From positions 62,001 to 126,000 of the forward strand of contig JAQGDQ010002369.1 in the NCBI GenBank assembly GCA_030141605.1: a stretch of 64,000 nucleotides of DNA, in the 5' to 3' direction. Under the pieces are notes generated by a model, which saw only the letters and a list, made by a program, of their open reading frames with translations, was not told where the DNA came from and searched no databases. Position 1 is the stretch's first letter, and every line of letters starts with the position of its first letter. This document shows, piece after piece, positions 1-7,818 of the stretch. The translations under genes and the position numbers were made by a program. This stretch comes from Tubiluchus corallicola. Lineage: Eukaryota > Priapulida > Priapulimorpha > Priapulimorphida > Tubiluchidae.

Positions 1-354
1 AAATCGATGTTAGCCAGTGCTTTTGCAAATGCCGGTCTCCATCTTCACCCTGCATTCAATGAACTTCCTGGAGCCACATATTTTGAATCTGCTAAATATG
101 GGATCCCTACCATTGCTTCAAGTTGGACATCCTGCGAAGATTATTTCACTGACCAAAGTACAGGTGAATATACGCTTGATGACCGGATCGAATATTGCGA
201 ACCTTTTCATGTCCAACAACTGACTGAATTGGTTCATAAAAAGTTTGGAAAAATGTATTCGAAAGAGCCTCTGCACCCTATTTTTCATCGAACGAAAGAA
301 GATGTAGCAGGAGAAATACTCTCAGCATTGGAACAAAATAAAGTCATGTGTTAA
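1..354 (+). CDS. Glycosyltransferase C-terminal fragment (GT-B type)
   Basis: Only the last 117 residues are in the window; the frame is open from base 1, so the gene begins upstream. The sequence carries the donor-binding signature of GT-B (GT4-like) glycosyltransferases: HPAFNELPGATYFESAKYGIP, where an acidic residue, then a small-residue turn and a Glu-Ala-like helix, precede G-x-P followed by a beta strand (TIASS). This is how such enzymes hold the nucleotide-sugar phosphates. It ends with TAA at 352-354, 22 bases before the next gene. Substrate cannot be told from the fragment; a glycan or lipopolysaccharide role is an inference. Confidence 0.6.
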   Translation, partial: KSMLASAFANAGLHLHPAFNELPGATYFESAKYGIPTIASSWTSCEDYFTDQSTGEYTLDDRIEYCEPFHVQQLTELVHKKFGKMYSKEPLHPIFHRTKEDVAGEILSALEQNKVMC

Positions 355-376
355 AAAAAGGGCAAAAAGGCTACTT

Positions 377-1183
377 ATGCGTAAAACAATTCTCCTTGCT
401 TTTCTCTCCATCTCAGCTGCAGCTTTTGCTGCTCCTACTTATACCCGGTTTACTGATCATCGCCATAATCGCGTTTATTTTGGCCCGCAAGGTTACTATT
501 TAGGAGTGAAAATACGTTCCAGCCCTACCTCAACAATGATTCCGACCGATCAGGGAAGAAAGCTAACGGGAGATATGTGGGGAATGGTACTAGGATATGA
601 GCATAAGCAGTTCGAAAGCCTTTATGCTGCTGCAAAAATATCCTGGGCATGGGGAAGGATTAAAGACTCTTCCACTTCCAACCGTTTTGTCCACGATGGA
701 TGGGTGGAAACCCGCCTGGGCTACAATATGATTGCCTATCAGGGTACGCGATTGCTCGCGACTCCTTACACGGGATTTGCCTTTCTATATACAGGGAACA
801 GTCGTTCAGAAGGAGTTCCTTCTCTGAAATTCAAGTATTACAAATACGCGATCCCTGTTGGTCTCCTCCTCGACTATGTAGCTTATACCTTCTTCCATAT
901 CGGTTTCGACTTCACCTGGATCCCCGATGTCGATGCAACCGTCAAAATCAAAGATACTTCAGCACGATGGGTTCGGAAGAACAGCACTGGCAACTTCCAT
1001 GTTGAAGTTCCTTTCATCTTCTATATGGGCTCGCACAATCAAGGCGAGATCCGTTTTGTGCCATTCTGGAGAAAGACGAAAAACGGAAGAACTGACATCA
1101 TCAATGCTGGCGGAACAACGCTGATTCCAGGACAGACGAACATCTACTGGGGCGGAAATATCACCCTAGCGTACCGATTCTAA
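377..1183 (+). CDS. Probable outer-membrane beta-barrel protein
   Basis: A 268-residue protein with a clear Sec signal peptide: MRK, a hydrophobic core (TILLAFLSISAAAF) and an A-A-P cleavage region near residue 19. The mature part has alternating aromatic and polar stretches (YTRFTDHRHNRVYFGPQGYYLGV, GEIRFVPFW) and ends NITLAYRF, an amphipathic last strand with terminal Phe typical of proteins inserted by BamA. No family is recognised beyond this architecture. It could be a small porin or an outer-membrane adhesin-like protein. Its last 18 bases overlap the end of recO, which is on the other strand. Confidence 0.55.
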   Translation: MRKTILLAFLSISAAAFAAPTYTRFTDHRHNRVYFGPQGYYLGVKIRSSPTSTMIPTDQGRKLTGDMWGMVLGYEHKQFESLYAAAKISWAWGRIKDSSTSNRFVHDGWVETRLGYNMIAYQGTRLLATPYTGFAFLYTGNSRSEGVPSLKFKYYKYAIPVGLLLDYVAYTFFHIGFDFTWIPDVDATVKIKDTSARWVRKNSTGNFHVEVPFIFYMGSHNQGEIRFVPFWRKTKNGRTDIINAGGTTLIPGQTNIYWGGNITLAYRF

Positions 1184-1843
1184 CGTTGTCTTATAAAGAT
1201 CGAGCACCTTGTCCATCGATGCATTCTCAATCGTTTGCAGTTCTGAGAATTTTTTCGAATAGGTCAAAAGAAACAGATCTCTCCATTCCTTATCTGTAAA
1301 AGAGATGGAAAAAGGATCCTTATGTCTCTGGCAAAGACTCTCTCCTTTTTCCAGAAAAAGTGCTCTTCCATCACATCTTTGGCAAGTTGGCTGCAAATGA
1401 AGATGTCCATCATGCATCAGAAGTTTCAATAAAAAACTCGATGCCAAAACCTGAGGATTTTCAAAGGAAGAGATCTTTTCCAGGTAGGCTTTGAATAGGG
1501 CATACAATTGAGGGGAGGTTTTGTGGGGAAGCTGCGAGGAACGTACGGCCTTGGCCATTTCGCAGGCAGCATTCAGTGTCGTCAAATCTTTACGAATCTC
1601 CATAAAAGAAGTTTCGATCTTCACATCAGTTAGGAGATGGAGATCTCCCTTCTTCTTTCGATAAACGAGATGGACCAGGATCAAAGGGGAGGAAAGGGCC
1701 AGAAGATCGGGCTTTTTCGGACTGATCCCTTTTACGATCATGGAAAGGAGCCCCTCTTCTTTTGAAAAGAATTTTACAATCCGCTCACGGTCCCGATAAG
1801 GCTGAGCTTGCAAGGTGATGGCCTCAATTCGTCCTTCTGACAT
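1166..1843 (-). CDS. recO: DNA repair protein RecO
   Basis: RecO loads RecA onto SSB-coated single-stranded DNA together with RecR during gap and break repair. The 225-residue protein has the N-terminal OB-fold (RIEAITLQAQPYRDRERIVKFF, about residues 5-26, then GLLSMIVKGI), a helical middle, and a zinc site formed by Cys154, Cys157, Cys171 and His174 (CQRCDG then LCQRH). The length is near that of other RecO proteins. The ATG at 1841-1843 has a modest AGG a few bases upstream. It is convergent with the barrel gene and divergent from the tRNA-Arg downstream on the plus strand. Confidence 0.88.
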   Translation of the reverse strand: MSEGRIEAITLQAQPYRDRERIVKFFSKEEGLLSMIVKGISPKKPDLLALSSPLILVHLVYRKKKGDLHLLTDVKIETSFMEIRKDLTTLNAACEMAKAVRSSQLPHKTSPQLYALFKAYLEKISSFENPQVLASSFLLKLLMHDGHLHLQPTCQRCDGRALFLEKGESLCQRHKDPFSISFTDKEWRDLFLLTYSKKFSELQTIENASMDKVLDLYKTTLESVR

Positions 1844-1909
1844 GATAACCTGGGGCTTCGAAACCTTGTAAAATATCCCCCCTCCCCATAAAATTCAAAC
1901 CTGAATTTT

Positions 1910-1982
1910 GCACCGATAGCTCAATGGATAGAGTACCTGGCTTCGGACCAGGTGGTTAGAGGTTCGAGTCCTCTTCGGTGCA
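1910..1982 (+). tRNA. tRNA-Arg (anticodon UCG)
   Basis: A complete 73-nt cloverleaf. The acceptor stem GCACCGA pairs perfectly with TCGGTGC, with discriminator A at 1982. The anticodon stem CCTGG/CCAGG encloses the loop CTTCGGA, giving anticodon TCG (reads CGA/CGN Arg). The T arm is AGAGG-TTCGAGT-CCTCT. CCA is not encoded. It lies at the left edge of the biotin island, and degraded copies of its 5' and 3' halves occur at 2023-2050 and 7586-7630. Confidence 0.95.
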
Positions 1983-2022
1983 CATTTCTTTTAACGGATT
2001 TTCAAAATAGTTAATTGAGCTT

Positions 2023-2050
2023 GCTCAATGGATAGAATGCTTGGCTACAG
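2023..2050 (+). repeat. Decayed tRNA-Arg 5' half (left island boundary)
   Basis: Twenty-three of 28 bases match positions 1919-1946 of the intact tRNA-Arg without gaps, covering D arm to anticodon loop (GCTCAATGGATAGA then TTGGCT). It lacks an acceptor stem partner, so it is not a working tRNA. With the 3' half at 7586-7630 it makes up one second tRNA copy split in the anticodon loop by about 5.5 kb. Confidence 0.7.
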
Positions 2051-2093
2051 TACGCTTTCTTTCTTGAATCCAAAAGACCTTCTTGAAAAAGTA

Positions 2094-2894
2094 TTAAAAA
2101 TAGCAGTATTCCATTTCTTCGTTTTTTTTTTGGCCAATGACTCGCCAATTAAGCCGGATGCTGTAACGATCCCAGGGGACAGAAGCTATATAGACATCTT
2201 CTTCGCATAAATGGGAATCAACAGATGCAAGGAGATTGTTGCTGGTTGGGGTGAGATGAAAAAGGAATACCGGTTGGTCGGGACCGAGGCGCAAATGCTC
2301 TAGAGAAATCATGCCTGCGTTTCTGTCAAGAGTCCAGCGAAAGGTGTTGCTGAAACTGATGTCTTGATTTTCGTTTACTTGCCAGGCGCCTCTTTCATGA
2401 AAAATGATGACACAATCAGTGGGGTGGCTTACCAGAACGTCTCCTTTCCCTTTTTGATTCCATTGATTTTTGTTTTCGTTCATAGATCTGGACTTTGTAT
2501 CACGAGTAAATTGCTTAATGGTTTTAAGCTTGTCCCAAAAAGAGATGAGCAAAGGTTCTTGAGTCCTTTTTTCGAAACCTTCCTGCTGAAAAAGAGAATA
2601 GAGTTTCTTTTCTTGAGGAGGGAGTAATGTATAGGCTTTTTTCAGAAGTTGTTCTAATTCCCTTAGCAGGGGATAGGTTGGATTCAGTTGATACAATTTT
2701 GTTTTCCCTTCGCAATAACTGATAATGACTCTTCCCCTCTCCAGGCGGGCAAAAGCGTTTTGAAGTGATGTCAAAGGAGTCTTCAAAAGCCTTTGCAGCT
2801 GTGTCCCGTAACATTTAGTATTCACAAAAAGAAACAGCAAAATTTTCTGTGTATTTTTATTTCCGCAAATTCCGTCTAGCATAAAAAAAATCAA
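2094..2894 (-). CDS. Winged-helix / DUF6314-like two-domain protein
   Basis: A 266-residue protein of two parts. Residues about 1-110 form a winged-helix DNA-binding domain (NKNTQKILLFLFVNTKCYGT, a recognition region LTSLQNAFARLERGRVI, and a wing CEGKTKLYQLNPTYPL). This part is clearly paralogous to the small protein at 32501-32836. The C-terminal about 100 residues (HERGAW, DVYIASV, then an RLNWRVIGQKKNEEMEYCYF end) resemble the DUF6314 beta-barrel family, whose function is unknown. It is divergent from bioB across 175 bases, so it may regulate the biotin operon, itself, or both. It lies inside the tRNA-flanked island. The two-domain reading is seen in the sequence; the regulatory role is inferred. 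Confidence 0.55.
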   Translation of the reverse strand: MIFFMLDGICGNKNTQKILLFLFVNTKCYGTQLQRLLKTPLTSLQNAFARLERGRVIISYCEGKTKLYQLNPTYPLLRELEQLLKKAYTLLPPQEKKLYSLFQQEGFEKRTQEPLLISFWDKLKTIKQFTRDTKSRSMNENKNQWNQKGKGDVLVSHPTDCVIIFHERGAWQVNENQDISFSNTFRWTLDRNAGMISLEHLRLGPDQPVFLFHLTPTSNNLLASVDSHLCEEDVYIASVPWDRYSIRLNWRVIGQKKNEEMEYCYF

Positions 2895-3069
2895 CCTAAT
2901 TTTTAGTTGATAAGGTTGCCTTCCAGTCGTTTTAGTTCTCTTTAGGGATCTGAATTATACGCGTGCTTTCTAGTTTTTATAAACAGGTTTTTAGTTGTTA
3001 TAGGGATAATTTGGGTTGAAAGCTTAGGTTTCTGGCTTTTATTCTTCCGTCAAATTTAGAGCTAGGGCC
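2895..3069. promoter_or_regulatory. Divergent control region of the biotin operon
   Basis: The 175-base gap between two divergent genes holds an inverted pair CAACCT (2892-2897) and AGGTTG (2913-2918). It also holds an imperfect direct repeat, TTTTTAGTTGATAAGG near 2900-2915 and TTTTTAGTTGTTATAGG near 2988-3004. AACCT/AGGTT half-sites also make up the palindromes in front of the paralogous winged-helix gene at 32501. No BirA-type TGTAAACC...GGTTTACA operator was seen. Confidence 0.4.
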
Positions 3070-4035
3070 ATGAAATATAGATCTGATTGGACAAAAGAAG
3101 AAATTAGAGCCATCTACAAAACCCCATTATTAGACTTGATTCATCAGGCAGCATCAATCCATCGAAAATGCCACTCGACTCATGAACTGCAAGTCTGTTC
3201 TTTGATCTCAATTAAAACAGGTGGATGTTCCGAAGATTGTAAATATTGCCCGCAGGCATCCCGGTACCATACTGACATTAAGCCCAGTCCATTCATGGAG
3301 GGTACTGAAATAATTGACTTGGCAAAAGAAGCGATTGCGAATGGAGCAACAAGAGTTTGCCTAGGAGCTGCATGGCGTTCTGTACGAGACAGTGTACAAT
3401 TCGATCGTGTTCTAGGCGTTGTAAAGAAAATCACTGGAATGGGAGTAGAAGTATGTTGCACGCTTGGGATGCTTAATGAATCTCAAGCAAGGCGTCTGAA
3501 ACAAGCAGGACTTTACGCCTACAACCACAATTTAGATACATCTCCAGAATTTTCTCCCTCCATTATTTCTACCCGTTTTTATGAAGAACGGTTGGGTACA
3601 CTTGATGCAGTGGAAAAGGCTGGAATTAGCGTTTGTAGTGGAGGTATTATTGGGATGGGCGAAAGTATGGAGGATCGAATTGGCCTTCTCCATATGCTTG
3701 CATGCAGGAATCCTCATCCTGAATCTGTCCCCATCAATTTATTAATCCCAGTCAAGGGAACTCCTTTAGAAGAGAAAAAACCTCTGCCTATATGGGATAT
3801 GATTCGAATGATTGCCACTGCGAGGATGATCATGCCAAAGGCAATGGTTCGCCTTTCTGCTGGACGAATTGAACGATCTCTAGAAGAACAGGCTCTTTGT
3901 TTTTTAGCAGGTGCAAATTCCATTTTTTCTGGTGAAAAGCTGTTGACTCGTCCCAATCCTGATTTTGATGAGGACCGGGAAATGATGAAACTTTTTGGTT
4001 TAAGAATTCGTTCTGCTTTTGTGGTTAATCGATGA
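3070..4035 (+). CDS. bioB: Biotin synthase BioB
   Basis: Radical-SAM enzyme that inserts sulfur into dethiobiotin, the last step of biotin synthesis. The 321-residue protein has the 4Fe-4S motif C53-x3-C57-x2-C60 ([12 protein letters not shown]) and the family signatures [21 protein letters not shown] and RLSAGRIE, where the Arg holds the 2Fe-2S cluster region. Length is normal. It is the first gene of the operon and its TGA overlaps the bioF ATG (ATGA). The upstream sequence GAGCTAGGGCC gives a weak ribosome site. Confidence 0.95.
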   Translation: MKYRSDWTKEEIRAIYKTPLLDLIHQAASIHRKCHSTHELQVCSLISIKTGGCSEDCKYCPQASRYHTDIKPSPFMEGTEIIDLAKEAIANGATRVCLGAAWRSVRDSVQFDRVLGVVKKITGMGVEVCCTLGMLNESQARRLKQAGLYAYNHNLDTSPEFSPSIISTRFYEERLGTLDAVEKAGISVCSGGIIGMGESMEDRIGLLHMLACRNPHPESVPINLLIPVKGTPLEEKKPLPIWDMIRMIATARMIMPKAMVRLSAGRIERSLEEQALCFLAGANSIFSGEKLLTRPNPDFDEDREMMKLFGLRIRSAFVVNR

Positions 4036-5087
4036 TCCCTGATTTTTTAACGGAGCGTCTTCAAAAAAGAAAAGCTCGAAAAATGATAAGAACTCTTTCT
4101 AATTCAGAAGGCTTAGTTGATTTGGCTTCCAATGATTATTTTGGCTTTGCCCATTCTGTAGATTTATTGGAGGAAGTCAATCGAGTAGGAGCTACAGGTT
4201 CTCGTCTTCTGTCAGGGAATCACTCGTTTATCGAGAAGCTAGAGAAAAACATAGCTCGTTTTCATCGCGCCGAAAGTTGCTTGATTTTCAATACAGGATA
4301 TACAGCTAACCTTGGGCTTCTCGCGGCATTGGGAACTGAGAAGATTACTTTTATATATGACCTGGAAATCCATGCTTCTACGATCGATGGAATGAAGTTG
4401 TCCCAGGCAAGAAGGCGTCCCTTTAGACATAATGATCTCAATTCTTTAGAGAAAAGATTGAAGGAGGCATCGCAGCCTATTTTTGTTCTTGTAGAGTCGA
4501 TCTATTCGATAAGCGGCGATTTGGCTCCTCTCCGGGAAATGATCATACTTTGCACAAAATACAGGGCTGGTTTGATCGTTGACGAGGCACATGCAACAGG
4601 AATTTGTGGCTCCAAAGGAGAAGGGCTTGTGGTTCAGTTGGGATTAGAGTCAGAAGTGTTTGCTCGGATACACACGTTTAGTAAGACTTTAGGAATACAG
4701 GGAGCTTGTGTTCTTGGAAGCCGATTGCTCAGAGAATACCTCATCAATTTTTCAAGACCCTTTATCTATACAACAGCATTGCCTTTGCCTAGTTTCCTTC
4801 TCATCGAATTTGGTTATGAAAAGCTTCAAAGAGAGGCAATAGTGCATCAAGAACGTTTGAGAAGCCTAGTGAACTATTTTCAAATAAAATTTGACTTAAG
4901 AAATTCTCAAACGCCTATCCAGCCAATCCACATTTCCGGAATAGAAAATGTGTGCTGCCTTTCAAAAAAGCTACAAAAGAATGGCTTCGATGTGAGAGCG
5001 ATTGTTCCTCCTACTACAAAAAGAGGGAAAGAATGTTTGAGAGTCGTTTTACATAGTTTCAATAAAGAAGAAGAAATTGTTCAATGA
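4032..5087 (+). CDS. bioF: 8-amino-7-oxononanoate synthase BioF
   Basis: PLP enzyme that condenses pimeloyl-thioester with alanine to give 8-amino-7-oxononanoate (KAPA). The protein has 351 residues, slightly short for the family (about 380). It shows NDYFGFAHS near the N terminus, [16 protein letters not shown], the PLP-ring stacking region [15 protein letters not shown], the Asp motif [16 protein letters not shown], and the Schiff-base Lys in [17 protein letters not shown]. It overlaps bioB by four bases and bioD by four bases, indicating translational coupling. No bioC or bioH that would supply pimeloyl-ACP is present in the window. Confidence 0.93.
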   Translation: MIPDFLTERLQKRKARKMIRTLSNSEGLVDLASNDYFGFAHSVDLLEEVNRVGATGSRLLSGNHSFIEKLEKNIARFHRAESCLIFNTGYTANLGLLAALGTEKITFIYDLEIHASTIDGMKLSQARRRPFRHNDLNSLEKRLKEASQPIFVLVESIYSISGDLAPLREMIILCTKYRAGLIVDEAHATGICGSKGEGLVVQLGLESEVFARIHTFSKTLGIQGACVLGSRLLREYLINFSRPFIYTTALPLPSFLLIEFGYEKLQREAIVHQERLRSLVNYFQIKFDLRNSQTPIQPIHISGIENVCCLSKKLQKNGFDVRAIVPPTTKRGKECLRVVLHSFNKEEEIVQ

Positions 5088-5706
5088 ATCGCATCGTCGT
5101 TGCAGGAATTGGCACTGAAGTTGGTAAGACGGTTGTGGCTACTGTCTTAACAGAATCAACAAAGGGACATTACTGGAAGCCGGTTCAATGTGGACTTCCG
5201 AAAGACCAGATTTGGGTAGAACAGAGACTTTCTTTGGAAAATCGTTGCTATCCAGAAAGTTTTTGCTTGAACGCTCCCTGTTCTCCCCATCTGGCAGCAA
5301 GAAAAGAGGAATAAGAATTGAGGCTAGAAAACTGATTCCACCTAACTGTTCAAAAGATCTTGTCATCGAAGGGACGGGAGGAGTTCTTGTTCCTTTGAAT
5401 GAAACGGAAACCTGGATCGATGCAGCTGTTCGTTGGAATGCTTACTGGGTGCTAGTTCACCATCATTATCTCGGCAGCTTAAATCACTTTTTTCTGACGA
5501 TCGAGTCGATAAAAAGGAGAAAAATTCCTTTGTTAGGAGTTGTCTTCAACGGAGAGGGAGATTTGAAAACTGAAGAGATGCTTTTAAAAAAGGCGAACAC
5601 GCTTTGTTTAGGGAGATTAGCATGGCAAGAACATTTAACACCGGCAATTGTGCAGAGGTTAGCGGGAGAATGGAGGCCGGAGATTCTAAAAGCACTTGGG
5701 AAATAA
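5084..5706 (+). pseudogene. bioD: Dethiobiotin synthetase bioD, broken by a frameshift
   Basis: BioD would carboxylate and close the ureido ring of diaminopelargonate with ATP. The first part (5084-5314) has the P-loop GTEVGKTVVATV, YWKPVQCG and SPHLAA. It then stops at TAA 5312-5314. The rest (VIEGTGGVLVPLNE, then GVVFNGEGDLKTEEM and the C terminus to 5706) continues in the frame one base back. The shift falls in GCAAGAAAAGAGGAATAAG, near an AAAA run; one missing base would restore a normal-length protein of about 207 residues. Neighbours are intact and tightly coupled, so this may be a recent mutation, a sequencing error, or recoding. No strong slippery heptamer is visible. Confidence 0.8.
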
Positions 5707-6950
5707 GGGACCTGGCCTCTGTATGGCATCCCTTCACGCAAGCGCAAATAGCCTCACCACCCATTCCTGTTGTAAAAGGAGAGGGAGCTTATCTTTATTC
5801 CGAGAGAGGGGATAAATATCTTGATGCGATCTCATCTTGGTGGGTGAATCTACATGGCCATGCCCATCCATATATTGCTGAAAAGATTTCTGCTCAGGCC
5901 AAGGAGCTGGAACATATACTGTTTGCAGGGTTTACTCATCCTCAAGCCATCACTTTTGCTGAGCGGCTTCTTTCACTTTTTTCGAATGAATATTCTCATA
6001 TTTTCTATTCAGATAATGGATCGACATCTGTTGAAGTTGCATTAAAGATGGCTTTTCAAATAATTGGAAAGGAAAAAAAAGTTCTCTCATTTCAAGGTGC
6101 TTATCATGGAGATACATTCGGAGCTATGGCAGCAGCCGGAAAATCCCATTACCACCGCCCCTTCTGGCCCTACTTATTTCAAGCACATTCTATTGCACCA
6201 CCTCTATTAGGAGGAGAAGAAGAGTCATGGAGAGAATTTGAAATTGTAATATCTACTGGAGAAATAGCTGCCTTTATTTTTGAGCCTCTCATTCAGGGAG
6301 CGGGAGGAATGCTTACTCACTCCAGTCAACTGTTAACAAGAATGATTCAAAAATGCCAACAGAAGGGAATCATTACGATTGCTGATGAAGTGATGACAGG
6401 CTTTGGAAGAACAGGCCCACTTTTTGCTAGCAATCACCTAGGCGCTGTCCCAGATTTGATTTGCCTCTCGAAAGGGATTACAGGCGGTTTTCTGCCAATG
6501 GGTGCTACGATTGCCAAAAAGTATATTTTTGAATCTTTTCTCTCTCCAGAGCTGACCCGGGCATTTCTACATGGACATTCGTATACAGGGAATCCTCTTG
6601 CTTGTGCTGCGGCAAATGCAAGTTTAGACCTCTTGCTGCTGCCTGAGTGTTCTGAGGCCAGAAAGATGATTGAATTGGAGCATTCCCATTTTCAAAGAAA
6701 GTGGAAGGGTCACCCAAAGCTTACCCGATGTGATGTGCTTGGGACAATATTGGCCATAGAATATAAGGCTGGGAATGCTTCGTACTACCACCCTTTGAAA
6801 CAGCGTTTGATCGATTTTTTTTGGGCTGAGGGAATTCTTATTCGGCCTCTTGGGAATGTACTTTACTTGTTGCCTCCTTATTGTATTCGTCGTGAGGAAT
6901 TACAAAAAATCTATTCTCTAATCGCAATTACTTTGGAGGAATGGTCATGA
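5670..6950 (+). CDS. bioA: Adenosylmethionine-8-amino-7-oxononanoate aminotransferase BioA
   Basis: PLP aminotransferase converting KAPA to diaminopelargonate, normally with SAM as amino donor. The frame is open further upstream, but family alignment and the bioD end favour ATG 5670 (MEAGDSKSTWEIRDLASVWHPF), giving 426 residues, the usual length. Seen are VWHPFTQ, DAISSWWVNLHGH, SDNGSTSVEVALKMA, FQGAYHGDTFGAMAA, the PLP Asp in IADEVMTGFGRTG and the Lys in CLSKGITGGFLPMGAT. The start overlaps the bioD end by 37 bases. The stop TGA overlaps the next gene's ATG. Confidence 0.92.
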   Translation: MEAGDSKSTWEIRDLASVWHPFTQAQIASPPIPVVKGEGAYLYSERGDKYLDAISSWWVNLHGHAHPYIAEKISAQAKELEHILFAGFTHPQAITFAERLLSLFSNEYSHIFYSDNGSTSVEVALKMAFQIIGKEKKVLSFQGAYHGDTFGAMAAAGKSHYHRPFWPYLFQAHSIAPPLLGGEEESWREFEIVISTGEIAAFIFEPLIQGAGGMLTHSSQLLTRMIQKCQQKGIITIADEVMTGFGRTGPLFASNHLGAVPDLICLSKGITGGFLPMGATIAKKYIFESFLSPELTRAFLHGHSYTGNPLACAAANASLDLLLLPECSEARKMIELEHSHFQRKWKGHPKLTRCDVLGTILAIEYKAGNASYYHPLKQRLIDFFWAEGILIRPLGNVLYLLPPYCIRREELQKIYSLIAITLEEWS

Positions 6951-7579
6951 TCAAGGGCTTTATTTCATTTAAAAGAGAAATCGAAGAGGTTATCCATCCG
7001 ATTGTGAAAGATCCTTTCCTCCATGGTCTATGGCTGAATACTCTTTCCTATCTTGAGAATTGCGGGGCACGTAAAATCGCCGCTTGTGAACACCCGACAG
7101 AGGTTAAGGAAGAAGTGCTAAAGCACGCATCTGAAGAATTTCGACATTCTTTCTACCTCAAAAAGCAGCTCAGCCGTATCTCTCAGTATTATGAAGATTA
7201 TCGTTTTTCATCCCTTTTGGGGTGGTGGGCAGCCTACCATTACCTAAACGTTCTAGACCTTCGTATCGCTCGCTATCTCAGATGTTTAGGAAAAACTTTT
7301 GTTGAGATTAGACATCTTTCTTATCTTTTAGTTACCTATGCAATCGAGTTGCGTGCTTCAGAGCTCTATCCTATCTATCAATCGGTTCTCAAGCAGCATC
7401 AATCGAAAGTTCGGGTCCAATCGATCCTTCTCGAAGAGAAACAACACTTGGAAGAAATGGAAGAAGGTTTAAGCCGTATTTCAGAGGCTCCTGTTTACAT
7501 CGAAAATATATGCAGGATCGAAGCCTGTTTATTTGAAAAATGGCTAATTGCATGTCGTCCAGATATTTCTATTAAATAG
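6947..7579 (+). CDS. Ferritin-like di-iron protein at the end of the biotin operon
   Basis: A 210-residue, all-helical protein coupled to bioA by an ATGA overlap. GGAGGA at 6935-6940 sits six bases before ATG 6947, so this start is preferred to ATG 6941. It carries the ligand set of di-iron carboxylate four-helix proteins: Glu37 (SYLENCG), E64-x2-H67 (EEFRHS), Glu134 (AIELRASE; Glu139 alternative) and E164-x2-H167 (EEKQHLEEM). The family includes oxygenases, desaturases and MiaE-type hydroxylases. No signal peptide or membrane helix is seen. Its place as last gene of a bio operon lacking bioC/bioH suggests a step in biotin synthesis, possibly an oxidative route to the pimeloyl moiety, but that is inference. 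Confidence 0.7.
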   Translation: MIKGFISFKREIEEVIHPIVKDPFLHGLWLNTLSYLENCGARKIAACEHPTEVKEEVLKHASEEFRHSFYLKKQLSRISQYYEDYRFSSLLGWWAAYHYLNVLDLRIARYLRCLGKTFVEIRHLSYLLVTYAIELRASELYPIYQSVLKQHQSKVRVQSILLEEKQHLEEMEEGLSRISEAPVYIENICRIEACLFEKWLIACRPDISIK

Positions 7580-7585
7580 GATATC

Positions 7586-7630
7586 AGGCTTCGGTCCAAA
7601 CAGTTTAAAGTTCGAGTTCTCCTCGGTTCG
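7586..7630 (+). repeat. Decayed tRNA-Arg 3' half (right island boundary)
   Basis: Thirty-two of 45 bases match positions 1939-1983 of the intact tRNA-Arg without gaps, from the anticodon stem (GGCTTCGG) through the T arm (GTTCGAGT) to the acceptor end (TCGGT). The anticodon stem pairing is lost, so it is not functional. It begins seven bases after the di-iron gene and mirrors the 5' half at 2023-2050; the two overlap only around GGCT in the anticodon loop. Confidence 0.7.
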
Positions 7631-7674
7631 TATTTTTTTTGTAAATATTTCAAAAAATAACTTCAATTACTGGG

Positions 7675-7703
7675 TTGACGTAAGTTCATTCCTTACCTAT
7701 AAG
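7675..7703 (+). promoter_or_regulatory. Sigma-70-type promoter for the proton ATPase gene
   Basis: TTGACG (7675-7680) and TATAAG (7698-7703) are separated by 17 bases, a good match to a housekeeping promoter. It lies just right of the island boundary and about 115 bases before the ATPase start. A short inverted repeat TCTCT-GTG-AGAGA lies further on, near 7772-7784, in the leader. Confidence 0.6.
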
Positions 7704-7818
7704 GCAGAATAGGGATGGGAAGAATCTGATGATCTCCCCAATTAATTGAATTATCCAGTCTGAAAAGAGGCTTTCTCTGTGAGAGAGGCTTGTTTTTATA
7801 GGAAAGGAAGCAGGGCGT

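Noticed and set aside
2028-2210. Short plus-strand frame right after tRNA-Arg
   Set aside because: It covers the decayed tRNA half and the end of the minus-strand gene; no ribosome site, no protein-like composition.
7586-7630. Functional second tRNA-Arg
   Set aside because: The anticodon stem no longer pairs, and no D arm or acceptor 5' strand is next to it.
7766-7800. Terminator hairpin before the ATPase gene
   Set aside because: GAGGCTT occurs in direct, not inverted, orientation; only a weak five-base stem remains.
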